Source: a virus
Length of the DNA: 26,545 nucleotides
Virus record (IMG/VR): IMGVR_UViG_3300042568_000316
Coordinates: 1 to 26,545 of that record
Reading direction: 5' to 3' (one strand)
The stretch's first letter is position 1, and each line of letters begins with the position of its first letter. The notes under the pieces are model-generated. The model worked only from the letters and a program-made list of their open reading frames with translations. It had not been told where the DNA came from and did not search any database. The position numbers and the translations under genes are program-made. Positions 1 through 7,912 of this stretch are shown piece after piece.

Positions 1-2
1 AC

Positions 3-323
3 GAGCATGAAGTCGGCTACGCCTACGACTCGGCCACCCCTTTTGCGGAGTCAGGCCCAATTTCTCTAGGAAACGGCGATCAGACCATGACGGTTCTGGA
101 GTTGGTGCCAGATGAGCAGACGCTAGGCGAGGTGCAGGTTTCCTTTAAGGTAAAAGACTTTCCGACAAGTACAGAGACAACTTTCGGGCCTTATGCCGCT
201 GCGCAGCCTACGGATGTGAGATTTTCAGCGCGGCAGGTTAAGGTCAGGTACACCGGAGCGGTGCTTGATGATTGGCGAGTCGGCGTGCCGAGGATGGATG
301 CTATCGCGGCAGGAAAACGCTGA
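3..323 (+). CDS. C-terminal part of a phage tail/virion structural protein (5' truncated)
   Basis: Open from the window edge to a TGA at 321-323, so only the last 106 residues are present. The fragment looks beta-rich, with alternating Thr/Val/Lys stretches (for example FKVKDFPTSTETTFGPY), and ends in DWRVGVPRMDAIAAGKR. My recollection is that C-termini of this kind (arginine-rich, D-W-R-V-G) occur in podovirus tail-nozzle or packaged-DNA-stabilisation proteins. That assignment is inferred from position and style, not from a firm domain. The next gene overlaps its stop by one base (TGATG), so the two are translationally coupled. The missing N-terminal part should lie in the portion of the genome that continues the adaptor cut at the right edge. 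Confidence is high that it is coding and moderate for tail protein. Confidence 0.6.
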   Translation, partial: EHEVGYAYDSATPFAESGPISLGNGDQTMTVLELVPDEQTLGEVQVSFKVKDFPTSTETTFGPYAAAQPTDVRFSARQVKVRYTGAVLDDWRVGVPRMDAIAAGKR

Positions 324-682
324 TGGATGACTTTGAGAGGTGTTCTAAATGGCTGGAGGCGGCGCTAGAATACTCGGCAGGGACACACACAATTGAGGAC
401 ATTGCAGCGGGGGTGAAGAGTGGCGCTTTTCAGTTCTGGCCGGCACCTAACGCAGCAGTAATCACCGAGATCATTGTCTACCCGCAACTGAAGGCTCTGA
501 ATTTTTTCTTAGCTGGCGGCGACCTAGATGAACTCAAAGCGATGCGACCATACATCGAGCTTTGGGGAAGGCGAAATGGTTGCACCAGGGTTAACCTTGC
601 TGGCCGCAAAGGCTGGCAAAAAACCTTTTTAAGAGATGAAGGATACGAACCAAGGTGGTTCGTGTTGAGCAAGGAGCTTTGA
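323..682 (+). CDS. gp13-like / GNAT-like phage virion-associated protein
   Basis: A 119-residue protein. The ATG at 323 shares one base with the preceding TGA, which favours this start over an upstream in-frame ATG at 272 that would lie deep inside the previous gene. The middle reads FFLAGGDLDELKAMRPYIELWGRRNGC and then LAGRKGWQKTF, ending in the pattern GYEP-W-VLSKEL. This resembles the T7 gp13-like (DUF2833) family of acetyltransferase-fold phage proteins, found among internal or tail genes of podoviruses. In T7, gp13 is needed for virion maturation. No acetyl-CoA-binding signature is clear enough to claim enzyme activity. It sits directly before the Ala-rich and ejection-type genes, which fits a role in particle assembly. 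Confidence 0.6.
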   Translation: MDDFERCSKWLEAALEYSAGTHTIEDIAAGVKSGAFQFWPAPNAAVITEIIVYPQLKALNFFLAGGDLDELKAMRPYIELWGRRNGCTRVNLAGRKGWQKTFLRDEGYEPRWFVLSKEL

Positions 683-683
683 G

Positions 684-1646
684 ATGGCAATCACCTATCC
701 GAGCCAGTTGATGAGAACGCAACTGCCTTATTACGTCAGAGAAGGTGACATCTACTCGCAGATCATGAGTCAGATGCCGCAGCGCCGAGTCGCTAGTCCC
801 TACGGCAACTTTACTGGCGGCTATGACCCCAGCATCTACTCTCGCAGGGCCGCAACTGTAGCTCCTGAAACCTCTGGCGGTCTGCTCGGTGTTGGTGTGG
901 CTGATGGTGGAATAGGTGACCTTGGCCTTGGCGACTTGGCGGCTGCTTTGGCGGCGCTAGGAGAGCTATCCTCTGCTCAGGTTGGACGTGATGAGGCTGC
1001 TGCGATAGCTGATGCTCAAGCAATGGAGGCCCTAAGCGATCTGTCCTCTGCCCAGGTTGGCCGTGATGAGGCTGCTGCAATAGCTAATGCTCAAGCGATG
1101 GAAGCATTGTCCGAACTATCAGATGCATCTGTTGGTCGGGGCGAACAGGCAGCTATTGATGCTGCTTTGGCTGCTGCTGCTGCCGAGTCGATGGGTAGTG
1201 CCTTGGCAGCAGATCAAGCTGCTGCCGCAGATGCGGCTGCGGCGGCTGCTGCCGCAGAATCAATGGGCAGTGCCTTGGCGGCAGATCAAGCCGCTGCCGC
1301 AGATGCTGCTGCGGCTGCTGCCGCCGCTGCTGCCGCTGCCGATGTTGCTGCTGCTGCTGATGTTGGAAATGTTGGAGGCCCAGGCGGTGGTGATGTTTCT
1401 GGCGGTTATGGTGGTGTTGACAGCGGAGGATATAGTGGTGATGGATCTGGAGGCTACTACTACAAAGGCGGCAAGGTCACTATGGGTGGCCTGCTCACTG
1501 ACTTTGATCCTCCCGGACCGGATGACGGTTACGCAGCCCTCCAGGCTGGCGAGTACGTCATCAAAAAATCAACCGTGAAGAAGCTGGGCGACAAGAAGCT
1601 CAAAGCCTTGAACGAAGGCCGGGCAACGATCAAAATGCGTAAATGA
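684..1646 (+). CDS. Ala-rich repeat protein with a conserved C-terminal lysine-rich domain
   Basis: A 320-residue protein beginning one base after the previous stop, with AAGGAG upstream as ribosome-binding site. Residues 1-90 are ordinary and include YYVREGDIYSQIM. Residues 95-150 hold about two and a half copies of a 25-residue unit (LSSAQVGRDEAAAIADAQAM and so on). Residues 167-214 hold two copies of a 24-residue unit starting AESMGSALAADQ, followed by a long alanine run. A glycine/serine/tyrosine-rich linker (about 225-260) leads to a C-terminal domain with LQAGEYVIKKSTVKKLG and LKALNEGRATIKMRK. Related GEYVIK-type tails are found in phage virion proteins near ejection genes. The repeats suggest an extended helical rod. 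Likely virion or ejection protein; exact function unknown. Confidence 0.6.
   Translation: MAITYPSQLMRTQLPYYVREGDIYSQIMSQMPQRRVASPYGNFTGGYDPSIYSRRAATVAPETSGGLLGVGVADGGIGDLGLGDLAAALAALGELSSAQVGRDEAAAIADAQAMEALSDLSSAQVGRDEAAAIANAQAMEALSELSDASVGRGEQAAIDAALAAAAAESMGSALAADQAAAADAAAAAAAAESMGSALAADQAAAADAAAAAAAAAAAADVAAAADVGNVGGPGGGDVSGGYGGVDSGGYSGDGSGGYYYKGGKVTMGGLLTDFDPPGPDDGYAALQAGEYVIKKSTVKKLGDKKLKALNEGRATIKMRK
966..1151 (+). repeat. 75-bp tandem coding repeat (25 aa), about 2.5 copies
   Basis: Units begin at 966, 1041 and 1116. The first two are nearly identical at protein level (one A-D/A-N change), and the third is diverged and breaks off after about 12 residues. The period is exactly 75 bp, so copy-number change would keep the reading frame. 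It encodes a predicted helical segment in the Ala-rich protein. Confidence 0.85.
1182..1325 (+). repeat. 72-bp tandem coding repeat (24 aa), 2 copies
   Basis: Copies at 1182-1253 and 1254-1325 both encode AESMGSALAADQ followed by an Ala/Asp run. They differ mostly at third codon positions, so the duplication is old enough to have drifted silently while the protein was kept. The run of GCT/GCG/GCC codons continues to about 1360. Confidence 0.85.
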
Positions 1647-1658
1647 AGGAGTTGGAAT

Positions 1659-2414
1659 ATGTCTAAAGGTGGCGGCGGCACGCAAACGACTACGCAGTCA
1701 ATTGATCCTGATCTGAAGAATGCATATCTGCAACAGATTGAGCAGGCGCGAGGTGTGGCGGCTGCATTGCCTGCGCAGCAGTTCGCGCAGTTCAATCCCA
1801 TGTACGAAGCCGGCGAGCGGCAACTTACAAACCTGGGGCTGACTCCATTCGCGCCAGAAGAGATTGCAGCCTTTCAGAATCCTTACGAGCAGCAAGTTGT
1901 CCAGAATACTCTAGCTGACATCGAGGAACAAAGGCGCATGGCGCAGATGGCTGAAGCGCAACGCGCCACAGCGGCTAAAGCCTTCGGAGGTAGCCGGCAG
2001 GGCGTGGCGCAGGCTTTGACCAACGAGGCGGCTCTTAGGGAGGCCAGCAGGGCATCTGCGGGGCTGCGCCAGCAAGGCTACGGGCAGGCGGCGCAGCTTG
2101 CCCAGCAGGCGCGCAACATTGGCCGTCAAGGCGCAATGGATGTCCTCGGTCTTGGCGGTGCCCGTCAGCAGCTTGAGCAGCGTGAGCTTGATGCTTTGCG
2201 AAACATCGGCCTTGAGCGGTTGGGCATATCGCAAAGCGCATTAAGCGGAAGCCTGCCCAATCTTGGCATGACGACGACATCTCCGCTGTATCGCAATACC
2301 GGGTCTAGCTTGTTGGGTGGCGCATTGGCTGGAGCGACTTTAGGATCTAAAGTCCCTGTCATTGGACCCGGCTTAGGTGCTGGTATTGGCGGTCTGCTTG
2401 GCCTGTTCGGATGA
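1659..2414 (+). CDS. Putative internal/ejection virion protein (Gly-rich C-terminus)
   Basis: A 251-residue protein with a good site (AAGGAG) before the ATG. It starts SKGGGGTQTTTQS, followed by a long Gln/Ala-rich helical region (about residues 20-190) containing RATAAKAFGGSRQGVAQALTNEAAL. It ends in a glycine-rich hydrophobic stretch (about 217-251: GGALAGATLGSKVPVIGPG then GIGGLLGLFG) that could insert into a membrane. This build, coiled Gln/Ala helices plus a glycine-zipper-like tail, is typical of podovirus DNA-ejection proteins such as the P22 gp7/gp20/gp16 class, and of similar proteins in environmental phages. It lies in an ejection-type cassette between the Ala-rich protein and two large proteins. 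Function is inferred from composition and context. Confidence 0.6.
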   Translation: MSKGGGGTQTTTQSIDPDLKNAYLQQIEQARGVAAALPAQQFAQFNPMYEAGERQLTNLGLTPFAPEEIAAFQNPYEQQVVQNTLADIEEQRRMAQMAEAQRATAAKAFGGSRQGVAQALTNEAALREASRASAGLRQQGYGQAAQLAQQARNIGRQGAMDVLGLGGARQQLEQRELDALRNIGLERLGISQSALSGSLPNLGMTTTSPLYRNTGSSLLGGALAGATLGSKVPVIGPGLGAGIGGLLGLFG

Positions 2415-2422
2415 GGTGAAAC

Positions 2423-4405
2423 ATGGCAACATCATTTGATCTCGGCGGGTTGCTCGGGTCGGCATTTGGAGATGACGATTACAGCGATCTATTGACGCCT
2501 GCGCAGCAATCATCGATTAGAGATCGGTCTATGCTTGCCGCTGCCGCTGCGCTCTTGCAGGCTGGTGGCCCGTCTACGACACGCACCACGCTAGGACAGG
2601 CGCTCGGGTCTGCTTTGACCGCTGGTCAGGCTGGCGCTGAGAGAGCGCAGCAGTCGGCATTAGCCGGCATGATGACTCGCCAGAAGCTGGAGGAGGCACG
2701 GCGAGCGCGTGAAGTGCAAGCGAACATCGCAAGGATTCTTGGTGGCGGCGAACAGGTTGCGCCTGCTGGTCAGATCATCACGCCAGATATGGCGCTCGCT
2801 GCGCCAGTTACCGAAGGTATGCCTGCCGGTCCTACAGTTGCGCGAGCAGGGATGATCGGGCAGGCTGCGCCCGCTGCGCCAGCGATGACCGCCAATGAGA
2901 TGCAATCGCAGCGGTATCGTCAGGCTGCAAATGTATATACAGCATCAGGCCGAACTGAAGATGCCAAGCGCATGATCGACATTGCCGAGCAGCTTGCGCC
3001 GACTCGGCAGAAGGTCATCGGAGAGCCGATCCAGACTAGGACCGGCTGGGTTCAGCGTACTGAGTCTGGTGGCTTTATTGAGTTGCCCAAGGACTTTGAG
3101 CCGCAAGTTAGGGTCAAGCCGATTGGCGAGCCTTTGACCGTTACGGATGAGGCATCCGGCAATCAGATTCTTGTCCAGCGTTTCGACGACAACACCATCA
3201 AGCCGCTCGAAGGTTTTGGGCCGAAACGTGACTTGGTGCTGCAAACCGTTGACGGCAAGATTGTCGCTATTGACAAGAACAAAGTCACTGCTGGGCAGAC
3301 ATTCGGCACTGGAACCTACATTCCTCCTGCCGAGCGTGAGCGCCTTGACATTGAGCGTGAAAGACTACAGATTAGTCGTGACGAGTTTGAGCGCGGCAAT
3401 TATGAAAGACAGGAAACTCCCAGTGGGATTATGTACGTCCCAAGGGTTCCGGGTGGTCGTGTAATCCCGCTGGCCGATGTTTCTGGCGAACCTCTGATGG
3501 GTATGGAGGCTCAAAGATTGCAGATTGCTTTGCGTCAACTTGACATTAGCCAAGCAGAATTTGATAGAGGACGTTACGAGAAAACGGTGACGGATCAAGG
3601 TATCGTCTATGTGCCTAAAGTCCCAGGTATGCCGGTCATTCCGATTACTGACTCATCAGGCAAACCCTTGATGGGATTTACTCCTTCGCCATCAGAAGTC
3701 AGGACTCTTGAGGCTACAGGGACGCCCGTCACGTTTGAAAACGTAATGAGGTTGCGGCAATCTGGAGCTGCTAGGACAAACGTCGATGTCAGGCTGCCAG
3801 GGAATCAGCAATTCCTTGCTGGGGCAGGAACCGAAGTAGCTCAGACGCTTGGCAACCTTACAACCCAAGCGCGTGCAGCAAATGACACTCTTGCAACGAT
3901 TGACAGAATCAGGCCAGCACTTGACTCTGCCATAACTGGCCCTGCTGCTGAGTACAGGACGACAATGCTGCGGATCGGCCAACAACTTGGTGTCGGTGGT
4001 CAGAATGATGCGGAGAAGCTTTCCAACACTAGAACGCTAGTGCAAGGTCTTGCACAAATGGAGCTTGATGCAGCAGCTGGCATGAGGGGCCAAGGAGCGC
4101 TGACGGAGGGAGAGCGCGGGATACTTCGTCGTGCTGCTGCTGGCGATCAAACTTTGAGCTTGCCGGAGTTGAATGCGGCCATGAATGCAGCAGAGAAAGT
4201 CGCTCGTCGTCGTATAGCATCGCAACAAGATTTCCTTGATAGGGCTAAAAAGCTTCCTGGGTTCCAACAGCTTGCACCTCTTTATGAGGTAAATCCTTAC
4301 CAAGGCGCTGGTGGTGGTCGTGCTGGAACGCCAAGCATGTCTAACGCTATTGACGCTGAACTTCAAAGACGTCAGCAACAGTCGCAGCAACCGAGGGGCA
4401 GATAA
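2423..4405 (+). CDS. Large putative internal/ejection virion protein with internal duplication
   Basis: A 660-residue protein starting at ATG 2423 with GAGGTG upstream. Residues 35-110 are Ala/Gln-rich helix. Residues 315-366 and 373-424 are two diverged copies of one unit with period 58 residues, each L-x-I-S-x-x-E-F-x-R-G-x-Y-E ... G-I-x-Y-V-P-x-V-P-G ... G-x-P-L-M-G. The C-terminal third holds AQMELDAAAGMRGQGALTEGERGILRRAAAG, a pattern I recall from phage proteins that act inside the capsid or tail, and ends in a Gln/Ser/Arg tail. The TAATG junction with the next gene implies coupling. I infer an ejected or internal virion protein. No enzyme motif such as lytic transglycosylase is visible. 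Confidence 0.55.
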   Translation: MATSFDLGGLLGSAFGDDDYSDLLTPAQQSSIRDRSMLAAAAALLQAGGPSTTRTTLGQALGSALTAGQAGAERAQQSALAGMMTRQKLEEARRAREVQANIARILGGGEQVAPAGQIITPDMALAAPVTEGMPAGPTVARAGMIGQAAPAAPAMTANEMQSQRYRQAANVYTASGRTEDAKRMIDIAEQLAPTRQKVIGEPIQTRTGWVQRTESGGFIELPKDFEPQVRVKPIGEPLTVTDEASGNQILVQRFDDNTIKPLEGFGPKRDLVLQTVDGKIVAIDKNKVTAGQTFGTGTYIPPAERERLDIERERLQISRDEFERGNYERQETPSGIMYVPRVPGGRVIPLADVSGEPLMGMEAQRLQIALRQLDISQAEFDRGRYEKTVTDQGIVYVPKVPGMPVIPITDSSGKPLMGFTPSPSEVRTLEATGTPVTFENVMRLRQSGAARTNVDVRLPGNQQFLAGAGTEVAQTLGNLTTQARAANDTLATIDRIRPALDSAITGPAAEYRTTMLRIGQQLGVGGQNDAEKLSNTRTLVQGLAQMELDAAAGMRGQGALTEGERGILRRAAAGDQTLSLPELNAAMNAAEKVARRRIASQQDFLDRAKKLPGFQQLAPLYEVNPYQGAGGGRAGTPSMSNAIDAELQRRQQQSQQPRGR

Positions 4406-6438
4406 TGGCTCTTGAGCAATTCACCACAGAAGAATTGACGAACATCAGGAATGGCGATCTGTCGAACATATCGACAGAGAAACTGCAATTGCTACGCAGC
4501 GAGCTTGCATCGATGGAGCAGCCATCGCAGCCGGTAGCGGCTCCAGTTGCACAACCCAACCAAGCTCCAGCGCCTACGCAGAGACTGCGGGCAACCGCTC
4601 AGGGGTTGACGCTTGGCTCGTCTGACGAGATAGAGGCTCGTCTTAGGTCTGCTGTAACGGGCCGACCTTACGAAGAAATCTTGGCCGAGATTCGCGGCCA
4701 GCTTCGTGCATATCAACAGCAATCGCCACTAGAGTCCCTTGGCTATGAGGCTTTTGGTGGTGTTCTCCCTGCTGCCGCGATTACGGCCGCAACGGGTGGA
4801 GCCGCTACCCCAATTACAGCGCCAATGACAGGTGCAAGAGTTGCCCCGCTAGTTCGTGGCCTTCTTGGTACAAGCGCTATTGGCGGTGCGCAAGGCGGTG
4901 TGACAGGATTCATGACGGGGGAGGGCGACATTTATGATCGTTTGGCGCGCATTCCTCAATCGACCGCTATAGGCGCTACCGTTGCGCCTGGGGTTCAGCT
5001 TGTCACGATGGGACTTGGCGGCTTAACTAATAAGGTGCTTGATTTCGCTCGTCGTGTAACTGGCAATCGTGGTGGACGCGCTGCTGAAGCAGAGATTCAA
5101 AGGCTTGCGCAAGAGTCCGGACTTACAAGTGACGAGATCGTAGATCGCATCGCTAAAGGCGAAATCATGGCAGAGAATCAAACTCTGCTGGCGGCGGTTC
5201 GAGGACTTTACGCGCAAGGTGGTGAAGCTGGCACGACCATCGGCAAGGCACTAAGGGAGCGCCCCGATCGTTTGCGCAGTGAAGTGTTAACCGACATGCA
5301 GCAAAAATTGATTAGCGGTCTTGACCCGACGTTTGTTGGCCCTAGGCCACAGAATGAAAACGTGTTGCGGTATTTCAGGGCTACGGACGATCAAGCAAAG
5401 AAGATCGAAAACGAGGCTTACAAGGCAGCTTATGGCACTGGCGGCGTTATCGACGCCAATTTGCTTGGCAGCCTTACTGATGCGCTTAAGCGCTCTCCTA
5501 GCGCAATCAAGGACATCAACGATATTTACATTGCTCAAACCGGGAAGAAACCGTTCTTCTCTTTTGACAAGAAGGGGGAAATCGTTTTTGCTAGAACGCC
5601 AACCCTTGAGGACGCTGAAATCATTCGTCGCGGCTTACAGACAACGATCAACCAAGCCTACACAAGCGGCCGTGGTGGTGTTGGAGAGGCACTAAAAGAT
5701 GTCGAGTCATCACTGCGAGCAGCGATTGATAACTCTTCTTCTGCATTGGCGGGCGCAAGGCAGCAAGCAGCAACTCGCAGAACCGCACGAGATTCTTTCA
5801 ATGAAGGTCGTGGCGTCTTCTCAAAAAGCGCTGATGAAATTGCAATTTATGTAGAGCAGATTGCAAACAATCCAGGTGCTCTCAATGCGTTTCGCGCTGG
5901 CACGATGGACGCAATCAGGGCCAGAATGGGGACCGGCAGGGCAAAATCTATGATGGGTCTGCTGGCTAATCCAGACACCAAAGAAGGCGCAATTCTTCGG
6001 ACCATCTATCCGATGGATGAGCTAGAGAGTATTCTGACTCGCATCTCTACAGCGGCACAATCTCAGGCCGCTAAGGGATACGTCATTGGCGGTCCTTCCA
6101 CTGCACCGACATTGCTTCAAGCTGCAAGAACTGGCGCAAATGTCAATGCTGAAGAATTGGCTAGCGCTGCACAAGGAAACCCATTTGCTGCCTTTAGAGT
6201 TGCCAATAAGCTGATTGGGGAAACCAACAAGAACATGTCAGAGCGTGACCGTAATCTTGTGGCCCAAATTCTTGTCAGTGAAAATCCAAACTTAGTTCGC
6301 AATGCTCTAGTAGATGCGAGCGGGATGGCTACGTTTCAGCAGGCCGTCAATCGTGCTATGAGGACTGTGAGCAAAACAGTCCCTTACGGTGCTGGATATC
6401 TTGGCGCAACATTCCCGAGAAGGCCGGAGGGTCAGTAA
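4405..6438 (+). CDS. Large putative DNA-ejection/internal virion protein
   Basis: A 677-residue protein whose ATG overlaps the previous TAA by one base. The N-terminus has a helical pair (FTTEELTNIRNGDLSNIST ... LQLLRSELASME), then a Pro/Gln/Ala linker (about 38-60). Residues about 110-210 are a long Ala/Gly-rich hydrophobic stretch (FGGVLPAAAITAATGGAATP, LLGTSAIGGAQGGVTGFM). The rest is mostly helical, with VRGLYAQGGEAGTTIGKALR in the middle. The hydrophobic glycine-rich section followed by a long helical body fits proteins ejected with DNA to form a channel. It ends convergently with the minus-strand oxygenase gene, overlapping it by seven bases. Specific function is unproven. Confidence 0.55.
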   Translation: MALEQFTTEELTNIRNGDLSNISTEKLQLLRSELASMEQPSQPVAAPVAQPNQAPAPTQRLRATAQGLTLGSSDEIEARLRSAVTGRPYEEILAEIRGQLRAYQQQSPLESLGYEAFGGVLPAAAITAATGGAATPITAPMTGARVAPLVRGLLGTSAIGGAQGGVTGFMTGEGDIYDRLARIPQSTAIGATVAPGVQLVTMGLGGLTNKVLDFARRVTGNRGGRAAEAEIQRLAQESGLTSDEIVDRIAKGEIMAENQTLLAAVRGLYAQGGEAGTTIGKALRERPDRLRSEVLTDMQQKLISGLDPTFVGPRPQNENVLRYFRATDDQAKKIENEAYKAAYGTGGVIDANLLGSLTDALKRSPSAIKDINDIYIAQTGKKPFFSFDKKGEIVFARTPTLEDAEIIRRGLQTTINQAYTSGRGGVGEALKDVESSLRAAIDNSSSALAGARQQAATRRTARDSFNEGRGVFSKSADEIAIYVEQIANNPGALNAFRAGTMDAIRARMGTGRAKSMMGLLANPDTKEGAILRTIYPMDELESILTRISTAAQSQAAKGYVIGGPSTAPTLLQAARTGANVNAEELASAAQGNPFAAFRVANKLIGETNKNMSERDRNLVAQILVSENPNLVRNALVDASGMATFQQAVNRAMRTVSKTVPYGAGYLGATFPRRPEGQ

Positions 6439-7136
6439 CGCGCCCGCCTCTCAATCAACTCCATCACCTCGCCATCACCGGCCTGCTCGGCAGTTGGCGC
6501 AAACAGAGCGCGGTTACGCGAGGCAGCGCCATCGCGGGGATCGCACAGGAAGTAAACCGCCAAGGACTTGCGGTGCTGTCCTACAGGGCACGCTACAGGC
6601 TCAGGCAGGCCATGCCAAGCGTTTGTCGTGTCGAAGACCACAGCGCGATTAAACAGCGGCGCGATTGACTTCATCAACTCGCCGGGCTTTCCATTGTCAT
6701 CGCGCCACAGCCCGAGCGAGCCGCCCCATGACTCCTGCCAGTCGGGGTTAAGGTACACGATGAGATTGAGTCGGCGCTCCAGCTTGAGCTTGGGGTGAAT
6801 GCTGTAGTCCAGATGCGGGTTTAGCTTACCGCCAGAGCCGTGAATGTGTAGGCCGGCACCATGGAGGCCGTAGTCTGGGAATAGCCTGCCATTTGTCAGA
6901 GCCTCAAAAGGCAAGATGCACTCAAGCGAGTTCATGTCATAGAAAAACCTGTACAGGTCAGGCGAGAAGTGGTGCCAGTTGTTGCAGGTCTTCTTCACCT
7001 CGATGGCGTTATCGTATGAATGCCAGATCGGTGAATCGAAGTCGGGGAAGTCGCTGGACAGTTGCAGAGCCTGCTGCTCATCCATGAACCCGTCAATCAC
7101 CAGATGCGGGAATGGATCGATGCTATCCCATCTCAT
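6432..7136 (-). CDS. 2-oxoglutarate/Fe(II)-dependent oxygenase (prolyl-4-hydroxylase-like)
   Basis: A 234-residue protein on the minus strand. The Fe(II)-binding triad is visible: H108-x-D110 in KLNPHLDYS and H175 in AWHGLPEP. R189 (QHRKSLAVYF) is the expected 2-oxoglutarate-binding residue about 14 residues after the distal His. The opening PFPHLVIDGFMDEQQA is the usual start of phage and bacterial enzymes of this family (2OG-FeII_Oxy_3 type), and length is normal. Such enzymes hydroxylate amino-acid side chains or nucleic acids; the substrate here is unknown. It is the last gene of the leftward HTH-RuvC-oxygenase operon, its ATG sharing four bases with the RuvC stop. These genes are common in environmental phages, but an operon with a resolvase and a regulator is less usual. 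Confidence 0.85.
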   Translation of the reverse strand: MRWDSIDPFPHLVIDGFMDEQQALQLSSDFPDFDSPIWHSYDNAIEVKKTCNNWHHFSPDLYRFFYDMNSLECILPFEALTNGRLFPDYGLHGAGLHIHGSGGKLNPHLDYSIHPKLKLERRLNLIVYLNPDWQESWGGSLGLWRDDNGKPGELMKSIAPLFNRAVVFDTTNAWHGLPEPVACPVGQHRKSLAVYFLCDPRDGAASRNRALFAPTAEQAGDGEVMELIERRARY

Positions 7137-7597
7137 TGGCGTGCCCCGTAGGCGGCGATCAGCGCGGCATCGCTGCGCCCGTTGTCCTTAACGCGCTTGA
7201 ACAGTTCAGCGTGCGCCGGGAAAAGCTGGGCGGCGCGATAGCGCGAGCCATCCTTTCCGGCGGGCACATCAAGCGCCTTCTGCCAGGTGCGCGGCGGGAT
7301 CGTCGTGGTCGGGATGTCGAGGGCTGCGAGTATCCCAAGGACAACGCCCAGGCTCTGGCCCATGCTGAACATTGACGTTACGCCCTGACCGGGCATCGCG
7401 TTAAGTCGCTCTAGGTACGCGCAGCCGGGTGCTGCCTGCCTGATAAGGCGAGCCAGCTCGGCGGCATTGACCATGCGCTTTGACTTGTTGTTGCGCTCCA
7501 GCGTCACAATGGGCATGTCGTGGACTTCTAGGAGATCGCCGTTTTCGATCAGCGCGATTGCGCCGTCAAGGCCAATGTCGATGCCGAGGGTTTTCAT
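7133..7597 (-). CDS. RuvC-like Holliday junction resolvase (phage type)
   Basis: A 154-residue protein of normal size for the family. Motifs: GIDIGLDGAIA at the N-terminus with catalytic D7; YLERLNAMPGQG with E63; a TTTIPPRTWQKAL segment; and C-terminal KDNGRSDAALIAAY carrying D143 (and D138). These acidic residues form the RNase H-fold Mg2+ site that cuts four-way junctions. In phages this enzyme resolves branched replication or recombination intermediates before packaging. It overlaps by ATGA with the HTH gene upstream and the oxygenase gene downstream, so all three are expected on one leftward transcript. Its separation from the rightward replication genes is notable. Confidence 0.88.
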   Translation of the reverse strand: MKTLGIDIGLDGAIALIENGDLLEVHDMPIVTLERNNKSKRMVNAAELARLIRQAAPGCAYLERLNAMPGQGVTSMFSMGQSLGVVLGILAALDIPTTTIPPRTWQKALDVPAGKDGSRYRAAQLFPAHAELFKRVKDNGRSDAALIAAYGARQ

Positions 7598-7836
7598 GCC
7601 TTGCCGGCTATTTCTAGGCTTTCAGACATCTTCTTGAGGCGAGCGGCTATCAGGGCATCAACTGATGCCTCTAGCCGTCTTACGGACCCGTAGAGCGGCT
7701 CGGTGATGCCGCCATGCCAGCGGCTGACCTGCGCCTGATCGATCTCCGCAACGCGGCAGACGTCAGACATGCGAAAGCCTGCCGCCTCGGCCTTGTCCTT
7801 TATTTCAGAAATCGCTTGCTGCGCGTAAGTTGTCAT
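7594..7836 (-). CDS. Small helix-turn-helix regulator (possible phage repressor)
   Basis: An 80-residue protein. Residues about 22-43 (RMSDVCRVAEIDQAQVSRW) fit a helix-turn-helix of the Cro/C1/XRE type, with the usual spacing between the first helix and the V-S-R-W recognition helix. The rest is a basic and helical tail. It is the first gene of the leftward operon and overlaps ruvC by ATGA. A minus-strand promoter places the predicted transcription start about one base before its ATG, so the mRNA is probably leaderless. A perfect 14-bp palindrome overlaps the -35 box, suggesting it controls its own promoter. It is shorter than full CI repressors and lacks a peptidase domain, so any induction would not be by LexA-type self-cleavage. 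Confidence 0.75.
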   Translation of the reverse strand: MTTYAQQAISEIKDKAEAAGFRMSDVCRVAEIDQAQVSRWHGGITEPLYGSVRRLEASVDALIAARLKKMSESLEIAGKA

Positions 7837-7843
7837 GCGTAGA

Positions 7844-7873
7844 ATTGTATCCCGCTGATGACTTGCAAGTCAA
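7844..7873 (-). promoter_or_regulatory. Leftward sigma70-type promoter for a leaderless HTH transcript
   Basis: Read on the minus strand: -35 TTGACT (7868-7873), spacer 18, -10 TACAAT (7844-7849). The expected start is about 7837-7838, directly at the HTH ATG (7834-7836). That leaves no room for a Shine-Dalgarno sequence and implies a leaderless mRNA. Inferred from consensus match only. Confidence 0.6.
7859..7872. promoter_or_regulatory. Perfect 14-bp palindrome, candidate operator
   Basis: TGACTTGCAAGTCA is identical on both strands. It lies 23 bp upstream of the HTH gene and covers most of the -35 box of the leftward promoter. This is where a dimeric HTH repressor would be expected to bind. 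A weaker relative (TTGATGGTCTAGTCAA, 8014-8029) overlaps the -35 of the rightward promoter. Confidence 0.6.
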
Positions 7874-7883
7874 ATGGCATGGC

Positions 7884-7912
7884 AAAAAAAGGGCGAGGCG
7901 TGAACCTCGCCC
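7884..7912 (-). terminator. Intrinsic terminator facing left
   Basis: Perfect 8-bp stem GGGCGAGG (7891-7898) / CCTCGCCC (7905-7912) with a 6-nt loop. On the minus strand it is followed by seven T (A-run 7884-7890 on plus). Only the leftward reading gives stem then U-run. It lies upstream of the leftward promoter, so it would end transcripts that start farther right, not the HTH operon itself. Confidence 0.7.

Noticed and set aside
1087-1578. A 163-aa Leu/Met-rich frame in the Ala-rich gene
   Set aside because: It comes from reading GCT/GCG codon runs in another frame. It has no ribosome site or family match.
7868-7878. AGTCAAATGGC near the leftward promoter resembles the 11-bp iteron motif
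   Set aside because: A single partial copy that is explained by the overlapping palindrome and -35 box.
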